Notes under the pieces: generated by a model | What the model saw: the letters and a program-made list of their open reading frames with translations, nothing else | What the model was told of the DNA's origin: nothing | The model's database searches: none | In this document: positions 32,352-43,302 of the stretch, piece after piece | How the letters are laid out: every line of letters begins with the position of its first letter | How positions within the stretch are numbered: the first letter of the stretch is position 1 | Made by a program: the position numbers and the translations under genes | NCBI GenBank assembly: GCA_902779675.1 | Contig: CACZCK010000019.1 | Location: 1 to 50,602 of the forward strand | DNA: 50,602 bases | Source: an uncultured Coriobacteriaceae bacterium | Lineage (GTDB): Bacteria; Actinomycetota; Coriobacteriia; Coriobacteriales; Atopobiaceae | Direction of reading: 5' to 3'

Positions 32352-34391
32352 CTACGTGAGGTTGCCGCAGCAGCGGCCGTAGGCCTTGCCGCTTCCGCAG
32401 GGGCAGGGGTCGTCTTTGGCCAAGGCGCGCACTGTGCCATCGGGAGCAAAGAAGCGTCGCCGCCCAGTGAGGCGCTCGGTGTTCTGCTCGAGCGACCACC
32501 CGTTGAGTTCCCAGCGTGGCAAGGCGTTGTAGGCGTTGGTCACCAGCCGTCCAAGCGAGTCAGAGAAGTCCGTGCCTTCGCAACCCTCCATGTGGTAGAG
32601 GCGGATGAGGTCCATGGTCTCGTTATACGATTCCGCCATGAGCGTGGCCGACACGACCACCGACCGCACGAACGTGTCAGCAAACGTGTAGTCATCCTCG
32701 CCGTCGGGGACGTGGGCGTCCACAAAGGAGCGCAGCGCCTGTAGCGCATCGAGCTCGCAGAGCGCCTGGATGGGCTCCATCTGGAGCATGGCCGCAGGCA
32801 GCTCGGGAGGTGCCAGATGACGGTCGTGCGCGAGCAGGCCGCAGCGGATGTGCTCGAGCTCCGCCTCCTTCTGGGCCACCGCCTTGCCAAAGGCGTCCTC
32901 CTCGTCCTCCGAGAGCCCTACGACCAGCGGACTCTCTGACGAACCCAGCGCCTCGCAGTCCACGATGTTGTGCGTATAGCTCTCACGGGCCACCCTCATG
33001 GGCGCGCTGGCGTCGGAGATCTCGGTGGCCACCACGTAGGTGCGATCGAGGTGGTCCCAGAGCATGTAGTCGTCGCGCTGGTCGTCGCCCTGCTGCTCGC
33101 GGAGGGCGATGTCAAACTGGTGCCGGTTGAGTGGGTCGGTCGCCTGCCTGCGGTAGCGGTCGTATACCTGGCTCGCGCGGATCACGCCGCACATGGTGGC
33201 CATTCCGCGTGCGGTCGAGCGCACTTCGGTCAGGCGCCTTCGTGCCGAGCGCAGGCGGTCGAGGTTGACCGTGCTCAGGACGGCGCGGACCTCCGGGGCC
33301 ATCCAAGCCAGGTGCGCTCCCTCCTCGCTGAGCATGAAGACGTAGGGTGCCAGGGGGTGGAGCTGCAGCACCTCGGAGGGTGACAGGCTGTCGAGGGACA
33401 GTTGGTCGACACCCATGAGAAGGTCGACGAGCCGGAACTGGTTGTCGGGACACCACATGAGCGCTAGACAGGCAGCCTCGTGGTCGCTGGCAAGATGCTC
33501 GCAGATCAGGCCGATGAGCTGCTCGCGCGTCGGCTCGTCCGCATCGGACATGATGCGCATCTCAAAGGCGATGTCCTCGAGCCATTCGTCGTCGAGCAGC
33601 GCGAGGGCGTCCTCGAGCGTCACGGGCATGTCGCTCACATCGAGGCAGCGCGCCTCCATGATGCGCTGGTGCCATCCGCTTTGCAGGAGGTCCTGGTCGT
33701 GGTGCGTGGCTGCAGCCTCACGTCGCGCCTCGCCGCCAAGCCCCGCTAGAGGTCCGCAGTGGAAGCCCGGCCCCGCAGGCAGGGGCTCTGCGTCGCGCGT
33801 GGGCTGTGGGTGCTGGCCGCCGCCGAGCGTGGGCTGCTGCTTGGCACGTGTGGCAAGCACCTTTGGGTCGCCGATGGGTGCGTTTGTGCCATCGCCTGCG
33901 AGCTTGTTGCGCAGGGCGTCGATGCGGCCAGGGTCCGATGCCCCCATGAGCAAGAAGGGCGGGATGGGCACGATCGTGCCATGGTAGGGCGCCAGTGCTC
34001 CGCGAAGCTCGGCATGGGGCATCGGTGCCTGCGGAAGGAGGGAGTCGTCGGGCACTTCGACGACGTAGATGCCGGTGTGATGCATCACCGTGGCCTCATG
34101 TGGACGGCGATCCAGCAGGCAGAAGGTGCCATACAGGGTACCTGCGAGGTCTGCGGCAACGGCTAGGTCGGCTGTGCCCAGGTGGTCGGGGTTGGCACGA
34201 ACGTAGTCGTCGATCAGGGTAGTGTGGTCCCAGAGGTAGCGTTGCACAAGCTGGCGCTTCATCAGCAGGTCGTCGGGGGAGTCGTCTTCGCTCGAGGGGC
34301 GGACGATGGCGCAGCAGCGGTTGACGTAGGCGAGCAGCGAGTCGAGCGTCTCGGTCAGTTGGCCGAGGTCGGTGGCGAGAGCGGTGGTCAT
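32352..34391 (-). CDS. Large SEC-C-motif protein of unknown function
   Basis: This 679-residue protein ends CPCGSGKAYGRCCGNLT, the zinc-binding SEC-C motif also found at the end of SecA. The rest has no recognised domain: helical and acidic, with a Gly/Pro/Gln-rich stretch around residues 185-220. No transmembrane segment or signal peptide is seen. SEC-C domains often bind ribosomes, SecB-like partners or RNA ends. ATG 34391 with AAAGGGGAAG was chosen over an in-frame start at 34532, which would read through the repeat array described separately. It shares strand with the helicase upstream, but a 280-base gap with a repeat array lies between them. Confidence 0.6.
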   Translation of the reverse strand: MTTALATDLGQLTETLDSLLAYVNRCCAIVRPSSEDDSPDDLLMKRQLVQRYLWDHTTLIDDYVRANPDHLGTADLAVAADLAGTLYGTFCLLDRRPHEATVMHHTGIYVVEVPDDSLLPQAPMPHAELRGALAPYHGTIVPIPPFLLMGASDPGRIDALRNKLAGDGTNAPIGDPKVLATRAKQQPTLGGGQHPQPTRDAEPLPAGPGFHCGPLAGLGGEARREAAATHHDQDLLQSGWHQRIMEARCLDVSDMPVTLEDALALLDDEWLEDIAFEMRIMSDADEPTREQLIGLICEHLASDHEAACLALMWCPDNQFRLVDLLMGVDQLSLDSLSPSEVLQLHPLAPYVFMLSEEGAHLAWMAPEVRAVLSTVNLDRLRSARRRLTEVRSTARGMATMCGVIRASQVYDRYRRQATDPLNRHQFDIALREQQGDDQRDDYMLWDHLDRTYVVATEISDASAPMRVARESYTHNIVDCEALGSSESPLVVGLSEDEEDAFGKAVAQKEAELEHIRCGLLAHDRHLAPPELPAAMLQMEPIQALCELDALQALRSFVDAHVPDGEDDYTFADTFVRSVVVSATLMAESYNETMDLIRLYHMEGCEGTDFSDSLGRLVTNAYNALPRWELNGWSLEQNTERLTGRRRFFAPDGTVRALAKDDPCPCGSGKAYGRCCGNLT

Positions 34392-34429
34392 GGGCTTCCC
34401 CTTTCCGTTGTGGATGGTAAGGGAAAAGC

Positions 34430-34548
34430 CTACGCTGGGCATGTCGCAGCAAACTACGTTCCAGGTCGCACGAATGTCGCAGCTAGGTCGCACGACCCCC
34501 TCAAAAGCCCAGCGTAGCCGTGCGTGCAACATTGGCTGCTATGTCGCA
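34430..34548. repeat. Helically phased GTCGCA repeats inside an 11-base inverted repeat
   Basis: A(T/G)GTCGCA occurs at 34441, 34463, 34474, 34485 and 34541, giving spacings of 22, 11, 11 and 56. These are close to whole turns of the DNA helix. The first four are bracketed by the inverted repeat CTACGCTGGGC (34430-34440) and GCCCAGCGTAG (34507-34517), each preceded by AAAAG. The array sits just upstream of the SEC-C gene start at 34391. It looks like a regulator-binding array or an iteron-like site. Confidence 0.6.
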
Positions 34549-34642
34549 CGGGCCAATTTCCTCCACAGCAAGTCCACGGACGATCATTCGCCGTGTAATG
34601 CCAAAGACACAAAACCACACCATCTACCTGTGTAAACACAAG

Positions 34643-34665
34643 CACCCCGCCGGAGGGGCGGGGTG
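34643..34665 (-). terminator. Terminator of the helicase gene
   Basis: CACCCCGCC (34643-34651) pairs with GGCGGGGTG (34657-34665). On the minus strand TTGTGTTTAC follows. It is just downstream of the helicase stop at 34674. Confidence 0.6.
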
Positions 34666-34673
34666 CGGGGCAC

Positions 34674-37094
<2,421 letters not shown>

Positions 37095-37666
37095 GGCTTA
37101 CCTCCTAGGCGCTTATGATACCAGAACAGGCGTACGGTCCTGCTGGGGGAGGTGGAGCTAGGCTCGAGCATAGGGGGTTGGTCCGCAGATCTAGCCGTGA
37201 ATGGGCCTATACCCTCTCCACATTTAAAGAAACGGAAATTTGTACATCTGCTTTCAACTGCTTTATGGTCTGTTAATAAAAGGGCAGTTAAACGTGCTGT
37301 TTATCGTTCCTTTCTTTGTGCATTTGGACTCTATACGTGTGAACGTCGGCAATTCGCCAAAACCGGGGAGCAGAAAACGCTACAATCGTAAAATGTCTCA
37401 CACTTATGTCGAGGGGAGCCGGACAACAGGAAATCGTAAGCTTGCTGCGATGGGTGCACTGAGGGGCTGGTAGGCAGCGCATTCACCGCAGGAAGCTGCG
37501 CAAAGCGGCAGACTGCACACCCACAAATTCTCTGCTCTCGGACGAGCGGGCCCACGAGGAAGCCGTCCCATCGGAGAACGAATATGCCGAGTTTTTTGGC
37601 GGCTTTTGGCCGTGCGGCGTAGCCGTGCGGTTTTGTGCCGTCTGATGCACAAGGAGGTCGGTCTGC
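37095..37666 (+). promoter_or_regulatory. Long leader of the polysaccharide operon with attenuator hairpins
   Basis: This 572-base region has no convincing gene. A possible -10 (TACAAT at 37381) lies midway. Downstream, TGGGTG (near 37450) can pair with CACCCA (near 37518), enclosing GCAGC/GCTGC. GGACG (near 37540) can pair with CGTCC (near 37565). CCGAG near 37587 leads into TTTTTT and could end an alternative stem with CTCGG. The region 37610-37634 is a terminator-like hairpin. A dual hairpin followed by terminators ahead of loaP is what LoaP-controlled operons are known to carry. The exact fold is inferred by eye. Confidence 0.5.
37610..37634 (+). terminator. Intrinsic terminator in the loaP leader
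   Basis: CCGTGCGGC pairs with GCCGTGCGG around the loop GTA (nine pairs, two wobbles) and is followed by TTTTGT. It lies 32 bases before the loaP start and is a likely target of antitermination. Confidence 0.5.
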
Positions 37667-38230
37667 GTGCGAGAGGCGGGCTGGTACGTGGTGCAGGTGC
37701 AAAGTGGCCGCGAGGAGCAGGTGCGGCACGTCATAGAGCGTGCGTGCGCCGAGGCCGATGCGGTCAGCGACAGCGACCAACAGCTGTTGGACGAGTGCTT
37801 TTGCCCGCGTTACCAGACACAGACCAAGGTGCGCGGGGAGTGGTGCTACGTGGAGCGCAGCCTGCTGCCTGGGTACGTGATTGCCGTGACGCGGCAGAGC
37901 GAGCGGCTGGCGCACCTGCTGAGAGGCGTGCCGGAGTTTACGCGGCTGCTGACGGTTGGGGAGGCCTTTGTGCCCCTGAGCGTGGAGGAGCGCACCTGGC
38001 TGGAGAAGTTTACCAGCGAGGGCGAGCGAACCATCCCGATGAGCTTTGCCTACAAGCGTGGTGACGCGCTGGTGGTGACCGAAGGGCCCCTCAAGGGCAT
38101 GGAAGGCGTGATCGAGCGGGTCAACCGCAAGAAGAGCTTGGCATACGTGCAGATGGAGGTGGGTGGGAAGAGAGTAATGACGAGAGTCGGGCTTGGGATT
38201 GTTGGCGAGTTTGAGGGAAAAACAGAATAG
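37667..38230 (+). CDS. loaP: LoaP-type NusG-family antiterminator
   Basis: The 187-residue NusG paralogue has an NGN domain (GWYVVQVQSGREEQVRHVIE, ECFCPRYQTQTKVRGEW, LLPGYVIAV; residues 1-115). A KOW domain follows (GDALVVTEGPLKGMEGVIE, about 128-165). The ECFxPRY and PLKGxEG motifs fit the LoaP clade, which binds a leader hairpin and RNA polymerase to carry it through terminators in long polysaccharide or antibiotic operons. GTG 37667 follows AAGGAGG. It is the first gene of the polysaccharide operon. Its stop lies 14 bases before the next start. The single operon downstream is about 12 kb long and would benefit from such processivity. Confidence 0.85.
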   Translation: MREAGWYVVQVQSGREEQVRHVIERACAEADAVSDSDQQLLDECFCPRYQTQTKVRGEWCYVERSLLPGYVIAVTRQSERLAHLLRGVPEFTRLLTVGEAFVPLSVEERTWLEKFTSEGERTIPMSFAYKRGDALVVTEGPLKGMEGVIERVNRKKSLAYVQMEVGGKRVMTRVGLGIVGEFEGKTE

Positions 38231-38243
38231 CAACTCGCGAGAG

Positions 38244-38885
38244 ATGGAGCGAGCAACATCAGAGGATGCTCCATCGACGTACCTCTTAATTAAGCGAGCT
38301 TTTGACATCTGTTTTAGTGCAGGAGTGCTTGTCGTAACGCTGCTGCCAGGAATCGTCCTTGGTGCGGCCATCTCGCTGGAAAGCCCCGGCGGGCCGATGT
38401 TCCGACAGCGCCGCATAGGCAAGGATGGGCGAGAGATCCGGATCTGGAAGTTCCGCTCCATGTTCTCGGACGCGCACGATCACCCCGAGAGGTACCTCGA
38501 CGAGGCCCAGATGGCCCAGTGGGCGCGCGAGCAGAAGGTATCTGGGGATCCTCGAATAACAAGGATTGGGCGGTTCATACGCAAGACGAGTCTGGACGAG
38601 GTGCCCCAGTTCCTGAACGTGCTGATGGGCGACATGAGCGTCATCGGCCCGAGGCCCGTGACGCTCGAGGAGACCTACGAATTCGGGGATGACCGCGACG
38701 AGGCGCTCTCCGTGCGCCCTGGCATCACCGGTTGGTGGCAGGTCACGGACCGCAACGACGCGACCTGGGCGAACGGCAGGCGCCAGGAGCTCGAGCTCTG
38801 GTACGTGCGGAACATGGGGCTCGCTACCGACGCTCGGGTGTTCCTTGAGACATTCGGGGCGATGTTCGGAGGTACTGGCAGATGA
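38244..38885 (+). CDS. Priming sugar-phosphate transferase
   Basis: The 213-residue bacterial sugar transferase has one N-terminal hydrophobic re-entrant helix (LLIKRAFDICFSAGVLVVTL). The catalytic C-terminal block follows: FRQRRIGKDGREIRIWKFRS, ITRIGRFIRKTSLDEVPQFL and MSVIGPRPVT. It should move a sugar-1-phosphate from a nucleotide sugar to undecaprenyl phosphate, starting repeat-unit assembly at the cytoplasmic face. The size matches the short monotopic PglC-like forms, not the large WbaP. ATG 38244 has only a weak GAGAG before it. An in-frame TTG at 38193 overlaps loaP. It overlaps the GT2 gene by four bases. Confidence 0.85.
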   Translation: MERATSEDAPSTYLLIKRAFDICFSAGVLVVTLLPGIVLGAAISLESPGGPMFRQRRIGKDGREIRIWKFRSMFSDAHDHPERYLDEAQMAQWAREQKVSGDPRITRIGRFIRKTSLDEVPQFLNVLMGDMSVIGPRPVTLEETYEFGDDRDEALSVRPGITGWWQVTDRNDATWANGRRQELELWYVRNMGLATDARVFLETFGAMFGGTGR

Positions 38886-39748
38886 TCACGCTTCCATCCA
38901 TGAACGAGGCTTCCTGTGCCTTCTGCATCCTCACTTGGAACTCGGCTTCTTACATAGATCGCTGTCTCGACTCGGTCCTGCACCTGCCGTTCAGGGAGGT
39001 CAGGGCCTTCGTCTTTGACAACGGGTCAACGGACGGGACGCCAGGGCATATTGCATATCGATATAAGAGCGAGGTGGAGGAGGGCAGGGTTGTTCTCGTC
39101 TGCGCCGACAGCAACACCGGCACGACGAGGTCGCGCAATGCCCTCCTGAGCCGTATTCCCGAGGCGACCGACTACATCTGCGTGCTGGACTCAGACACCG
39201 AGGTCTATCCCGCCGCGTTCGAGGCGATGTGCGCGCACTACTCCGCCGACGGTGGTATCGGCATAGGAGTGATGGGCCCGAGGATGCGCAACGAAGAGGG
39301 CGAGCTGCAGTTCTCCGGGCGGAGCCTCCCGACGCTTCCCATCAAGCTGGGGAAGGGAATCCCCGTGGGGTTCTTGAGGTCGATCGCCGCGGATGCCGAG
39401 GTCTGCGACACCCCTGTGAGGTGCGGGCTGCAGGACGTGGGCTATCTGCTGTCTGCCTGCTGGCTCCTCCCGTATTCGACGTACAGAGAGGTCGGCCCGC
39501 TCGACGAGGAGATCTTCTACGCGCCGGAGGACGTGGACTGGTGCGCCAGGGTTCACAAGGCGGGGCTGAGGGTCGTCCTTGCCCATGACGCCGAGATCCT
39601 CCACGCGTACCAGCGGCTGTCCCACAAGAAGCTCGTCAGCAGGACCAACGCGAGCCACGTGAGGGGGCTCGCTCACTACTTCGTGAAGCACGGATACCTG
39701 CTCAGGTCGGAGGGGGTCTGGGACCCCTCAACTGCCTGGGCGAGATAA
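38882..39748 (+). CDS. Family 2 glycosyltransferase
   Basis: The 288-residue GT-A protein has CAFCILTWNSASYIDRCLDS at its start and a conserved aspartate pair in CVLDSDTEVYPAA, which binds the nucleotide-sugar metal. YLLSACWLLPYSTYREVGPL and EIFYAPEDVDWCARVHKAGL form the acceptor region. It adds a sugar to the lipid-linked intermediate in the cytoplasm. It resembles rhamnosyl- or other GT2 enzymes of capsule clusters. The donor cannot be told. Its start overlaps the priming transferase stop (ATGA). It is the only clear classical glycosyltransferase in the operon. Confidence 0.85.
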   Translation: MITLPSMNEASCAFCILTWNSASYIDRCLDSVLHLPFREVRAFVFDNGSTDGTPGHIAYRYKSEVEEGRVVLVCADSNTGTTRSRNALLSRIPEATDYICVLDSDTEVYPAAFEAMCAHYSADGGIGIGVMGPRMRNEEGELQFSGRSLPTLPIKLGKGIPVGFLRSIAADAEVCDTPVRCGLQDVGYLLSACWLLPYSTYREVGPLDEEIFYAPEDVDWCARVHKAGLRVVLAHDAEILHAYQRLSHKKLVSRTNASHVRGLAHYFVKHGYLLRSEGVWDPSTAWAR

Positions 39749-39757
39749 GGAGAGGCA

Positions 39758-41224
39758 ATGAAGGTCATCTTCGTAAACCCGCCCTTCAAGGCTGAGCACG
39801 GGCGCTTTGCGCGCGAGAACCGGAGCGCCGCCATCACGCGCTCGGGCACGCTCTACTACCCCCTGTGGCTCATCTACGCCGCGGCCGTCTGCGAGCAGGA
39901 CGGCTTCGAGGTCTCCCTCCTCGACGCGCCGGCGTTCCCGCTCAACGAGGAGGAATCGCTCAAGTGGGTGCGCGACCACGGAGGGGCCGCGGCAAAGCTC
40001 TTCGTCATCGACACGAGCACGCCTTCCATCTACTCTGACATGGCCTTCGGCGACACGCTCAAGAGGCTCTATCCAAACTCGTTCGTGATGCTGGTGGGGA
40101 CGCACCCGTCCGCCCTGCCCGAGGAGACCCTCTCTCGCTGCGGCGGCGTTGACGCGGTCGCACGCCACGAGTTCGACTACATCGTGCGCGACGTGGCGCG
40201 CGCGTTGCGCGACGGGGAGGACCCGCTCTGCGTGCGCGGCCTCACCTATCGCGCCGCAGGCGGCGACATCGCATCAAACGAGGACTACCCCTACATAACC
40301 GACCTGGACGACATCCCCTTCGCCAGCGAGTTCGTCAAGCGCCACCTCAACTATCGCGACTACTTCTTCTCCGCGTCGGCGTACCCCGAGATCCAGATCT
40401 TCACGGGCAGGGGCTGTCCGGCGCGCTGCGCCTTCTGCGTGTACCCACAGACCATGCACGGCCACGGGTACCGCGTACGCTCCGTCCTCAACGTCATCGA
40501 GGAGGTCGAGTACATCCGCGACAACTTCCCCGACGTCAAGGAGATCGTCATCGAGGACGACACCTTCACCATCAACAAGAAGAGGACCGTCGAGTTCTGC
40601 GAGGAGATGATCGCGCGGGGCCTCAACAAGCGGTTCCGCTGGCTGTGCAACGCGCGCGTCAACCTCGACTACGAGACCATGGCGATGATGAAGAAGGCGG
40701 GATGCAAGCTCATCATCCCCGGCATCGAGAGCGGCAGCCAGGAGGTGCTCAACAACATCCGCAAGGGGACCAAGATAGAGCAGGTCCGGCAGTACGTCGC
40801 GGACGCAAAGAAAGCTGGCCTCGCCGTGCACGCCTGCTACATGGTGGGCAACAAGGGCGAGACGCCCGAGACCATGAGGCAGACCCTGGACCTCGCCCTC
40901 GAGCTTGACACCGACACCGCCCAGTTCTACCCGCTGCTGCCGTTCCCCGGTACCGAGGAATGGCGCTGGTACAAGGAGGCGGGCTACATCCACGGTGACT
41001 ACTGCGATTATGTCAAGGAGGATGGCACCATCAACTCCCTCGTCGAGCTGCCGAACATCAGCTCTGAGGAGATGGTTCGCTTCTGCGACGACGCGAGGAG
41101 GACGTACTACCTGCGACCGAAGTACATCGCGCATCGCATCGTCTCGGGCCTCAGGGACCCCGAGGATCTGAAGCGCTCCCTCAAGGCCTTCGGCAATATC
41201 AAGAGCTTCCTGTTCAAGAAATAG
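39758..41224 (+). CDS. B12-binding-domain radical SAM protein in a polysaccharide operon
   Basis: The 488-residue protein begins MKVIFVNPPFKAEHGRFARE, a Rossmann B12-binding-like domain. The radical SAM cluster motif CPARCAFC follows, with C220, C224 and C227 coordinating the 4Fe-4S cluster that cleaves S-adenosylmethionine. GIESGSQEVLNNIRKGTK is the usual later strand motif. Enzymes of this class methylate or rearrange unactivated carbons. The first domain lacks a clear DxHxxG cobalamin ligand, so cobalamin may not bind. Set among capsule genes it would modify a sugar, lipid carrier or other acceptor. It has an excellent AAGGAGAGG site. The GC-rich codons match the operon's left half. Confidence 0.8.
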   Translation: MKVIFVNPPFKAEHGRFARENRSAAITRSGTLYYPLWLIYAAAVCEQDGFEVSLLDAPAFPLNEEESLKWVRDHGGAAAKLFVIDTSTPSIYSDMAFGDTLKRLYPNSFVMLVGTHPSALPEETLSRCGGVDAVARHEFDYIVRDVARALRDGEDPLCVRGLTYRAAGGDIASNEDYPYITDLDDIPFASEFVKRHLNYRDYFFSASAYPEIQIFTGRGCPARCAFCVYPQTMHGHGYRVRSVLNVIEEVEYIRDNFPDVKEIVIEDDTFTINKKRTVEFCEEMIARGLNKRFRWLCNARVNLDYETMAMMKKAGCKLIIPGIESGSQEVLNNIRKGTKIEQVRQYVADAKKAGLAVHACYMVGNKGETPETMRQTLDLALELDTDTAQFYPLLPFPGTEEWRWYKEAGYIHGDYCDYVKEDGTINSLVELPNISSEEMVRFCDDARRTYYLRPKYIAHRIVSGLRDPEDLKRSLKAFGNIKSFLFKK

Positions 41225-41239
41225 CCGGAAGGAATAAGG

Positions 41240-42304
41240 ATGGAGCCCCGGACGGACAAGCGCTGCGAGGCCCCGGCTTCTAAGGGCAAGGTCCTCTACT
41301 TCGAGTGGGCGCGCTGCCTGGGGGCGGCATCGGTGGTTATGATTCACGTGACCTCGGGAATCATGGACAACCATACCATACCCGAGGTGGGCGTCATCCG
41401 TGCTCTTATATGGTCGGAGATGCAGGTTGCGCTGCTGCGATGGGCGGTCCCGGTCTTCTTCATGATGACGGGAGCGCTGCTGCTCGATCCGAGGAAGGAA
41501 GTAACCTGGCGGAGGGTCTGGGGTTACGTAAGGTGGATGCTGCTCGTTCTCTGCACTTGGGGCCTCTCGTTCTGTTTGATGCAGAGGTTTTTTACGGAAC
41601 GATCATTCTCCCTTACGCTCATTGCGGGCTCTGTCCTCGATTTGCTATCTGGCAAGGGCTTCAGCCACCTCTGGTACATATATGCCCTGATTGGCGTCTA
41701 TCTTCTGCTACCGGTGCTGCGAGCTTGGGTTGCGACCGCTGGGGATCGCGAGCAGCGCACGCTGCTTTGGGTGCTCTTTGCCTTCACGTGCGTCGTGCCG
41801 ACGGTCAACTCCGCCTTCGGACTCGAGCTCTCAACCTTCCTGTGGCTCAGCTCTTCGGTGTTCTATGTGTTTCTGGGACGATATGCGCACGAGAAGCTCG
41901 ACCTTGACTGCAAGCTGCTTGCCATCGGTATCGCATCTGTCATCGCGTGCATGGCACTTAAGGCGTATGGGATTCTTGCGGTGGGCGACTACTGGAAATG
42001 GCTTCACGGACCATCCTGCCCCCTCGAGGCTGTCTGGTCTCTCTGCGTATTCCTACTCATGAAGCGGTGGCTGGATTGTCAGTATCGCAAGGGCGGTGCA
42101 GTCGAGCGACTCGCGACTCTCAGCCTAGGTATTTACATCGTTCACCCACTGTTCATCAATTTCCTATATAAAGCGTTCGGTATGGGACCGTGGTCGCTTC
42201 CTCCTGTCATATTTGAATCTGTTTGTTGGACTGTTTCTTTCCTTGGCTCAATAATGCTGGCTTCGATTTCGAAAAGAACTCCCTTAATGCGTAGTTTTAT
42301 GTAG
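41240..42304 (+). CDS. Membrane acyltransferase (acyltransferase family 3)
   Basis: The 354-residue protein has about ten hydrophobic helices. It begins VLYFEWARCLGAASVVMIHV, the family-3 signature with His in MIHV as the presumed catalytic residue, and continues with the typical WAVPVFFMMTGALLL. Such enzymes move acetyl or other acyl groups onto polysaccharides at the membrane. The last 150 bases are clearly more AT-rich than the first 900, so a recombination boundary seems to fall near the 3' end. AAGGAATAAGG supports ATG 41240. Its stop lies two bases before the next start. Confidence 0.85.
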   Translation: MEPRTDKRCEAPASKGKVLYFEWARCLGAASVVMIHVTSGIMDNHTIPEVGVIRALIWSEMQVALLRWAVPVFFMMTGALLLDPRKEVTWRRVWGYVRWMLLVLCTWGLSFCLMQRFFTERSFSLTLIAGSVLDLLSGKGFSHLWYIYALIGVYLLLPVLRAWVATAGDREQRTLLWVLFAFTCVVPTVNSAFGLELSTFLWLSSSVFYVFLGRYAHEKLDLDCKLLAIGIASVIACMALKAYGILAVGDYWKWLHGPSCPLEAVWSLCVFLLMKRWLDCQYRKGGAVERLATLSLGIYIVHPLFINFLYKAFGMGPWSLPPVIFESVCWTVSFLGSIMLASISKRTPLMRSFM

Positions 42305-42306
42305 AA

Positions 42307-43302
42307 ATGGGCAACACAATGATTGAACTGCGAACACAATCAATGTTTAAGAGGTCGTATCCAGACGGCCTTAAAACGTATAAACTGAATGACGATCAGC
42401 TGCATGAGCTTCAAGAGACACTACGGATAATCGCTAGGGATGTGATTGAAGTCATAGAAAGTAACAGACTTCAATACATATTGTATGCAGGTAGCGCATT
42501 GGGTGCGGTAAGGCATCACGATTTCATACCTTGGGATGACGATCTTGATATAGCGATGCCACGTGAAGACCTCGAGAAGTTTATCGGTCTGTTCGATAAG
42601 GAGCTGGGAAGTCGGTACTGGCTGAGCACACCTGGGATTACTTCTGGTTGTAGAGCACCCATGACCAAGGTACTCCTAAAGGATAGTATCTTAAAGGATA
42701 GAAATACTCATCATACGAAAGAGTGTGGAGTATCGATTGACATATTTCCATATGAGACGGTTCCAGACAATCGAATATTACGCGAAGTGTTTAGAATTCA
42801 CTCACTCGCTGCAGGATTAGCAGCATCATGCAGATGGTTTTATGAAGATAGATCAATGTATAGAGCATATGTCGGAACGGATAAGGATGCTCTATCGGTA
42901 ATTAACATCAAAATTAGAATTGGTTGGCTGCTATCATTTAGATCACTAGATTATTGGGTAAGTAAGGCATATCGTGTTTGGTCAAAGTATTCAGGCACAG
43001 ATAACCGCATGATTGCAGTGATAGCTCGCTGGAATGAGACACTTGCGATGAGACAGGATGTATTTCCAGCCATAAAAATGCGATTCGGTAAAGAAGATTG
43101 GTGTGTTCCAGCCAAATATGATGATGCAATGAAAGCATTCTTCGGTGACTACATGAAGCTTCCTCCAGAAGAAGACCGAGAATCACATGGATTCTTCGAT
43201 GCTAAGCTGCCAGGTTGGGCACAGTCGATTTCGGAACAAATAGAAAGCAGTAGTTACGATCAGAACAGTCATGTAGATAGTGAGACTAAACATAATGCAT
43301 AA
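42307..43302 (+). CDS. LicD-family phosphotransferase
   Basis: The 331-residue protein carries the LicD block YILYAGSALGAVRHHDFIPW, followed by D77, D78, D79 and D81 in WDDDLDIAM, which bind the metal and the nucleotide. LicD enzymes transfer phosphocholine or similar phospho-groups onto teichoic acids, capsules or glycans. No choline-activating LicC is visible, so the donor is unclear. Codon use is AT-rich (about 40% GC), unlike the upstream genes. The start at 42307 has no good ribosome-binding site, and ATG 42319 is possible. The gene is tightly spaced to its neighbours, suggesting translational coupling. Confidence 0.8.
   Translation: MGNTMIELRTQSMFKRSYPDGLKTYKLNDDQLHELQETLRIIARDVIEVIESNRLQYILYAGSALGAVRHHDFIPWDDDLDIAMPREDLEKFIGLFDKELGSRYWLSTPGITSGCRAPMTKVLLKDSILKDRNTHHTKECGVSIDIFPYETVPDNRILREVFRIHSLAAGLAASCRWFYEDRSMYRAYVGTDKDALSVINIKIRIGWLLSFRSLDYWVSKAYRVWSKYSGTDNRMIAVIARWNETLAMRQDVFPAIKMRFGKEDWCVPAKYDDAMKAFFGDYMKLPPEEDRESHGFFDAKLPGWAQSISEQIESSSYDQNSHVDSETKHNA

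Noticed and set aside
37152..37473. Short open frames in the loaP leader as possible leader-peptide genes.
   Set aside because: None has a ribosome-binding site or coding character, and the region is better explained as an untranslated leader.
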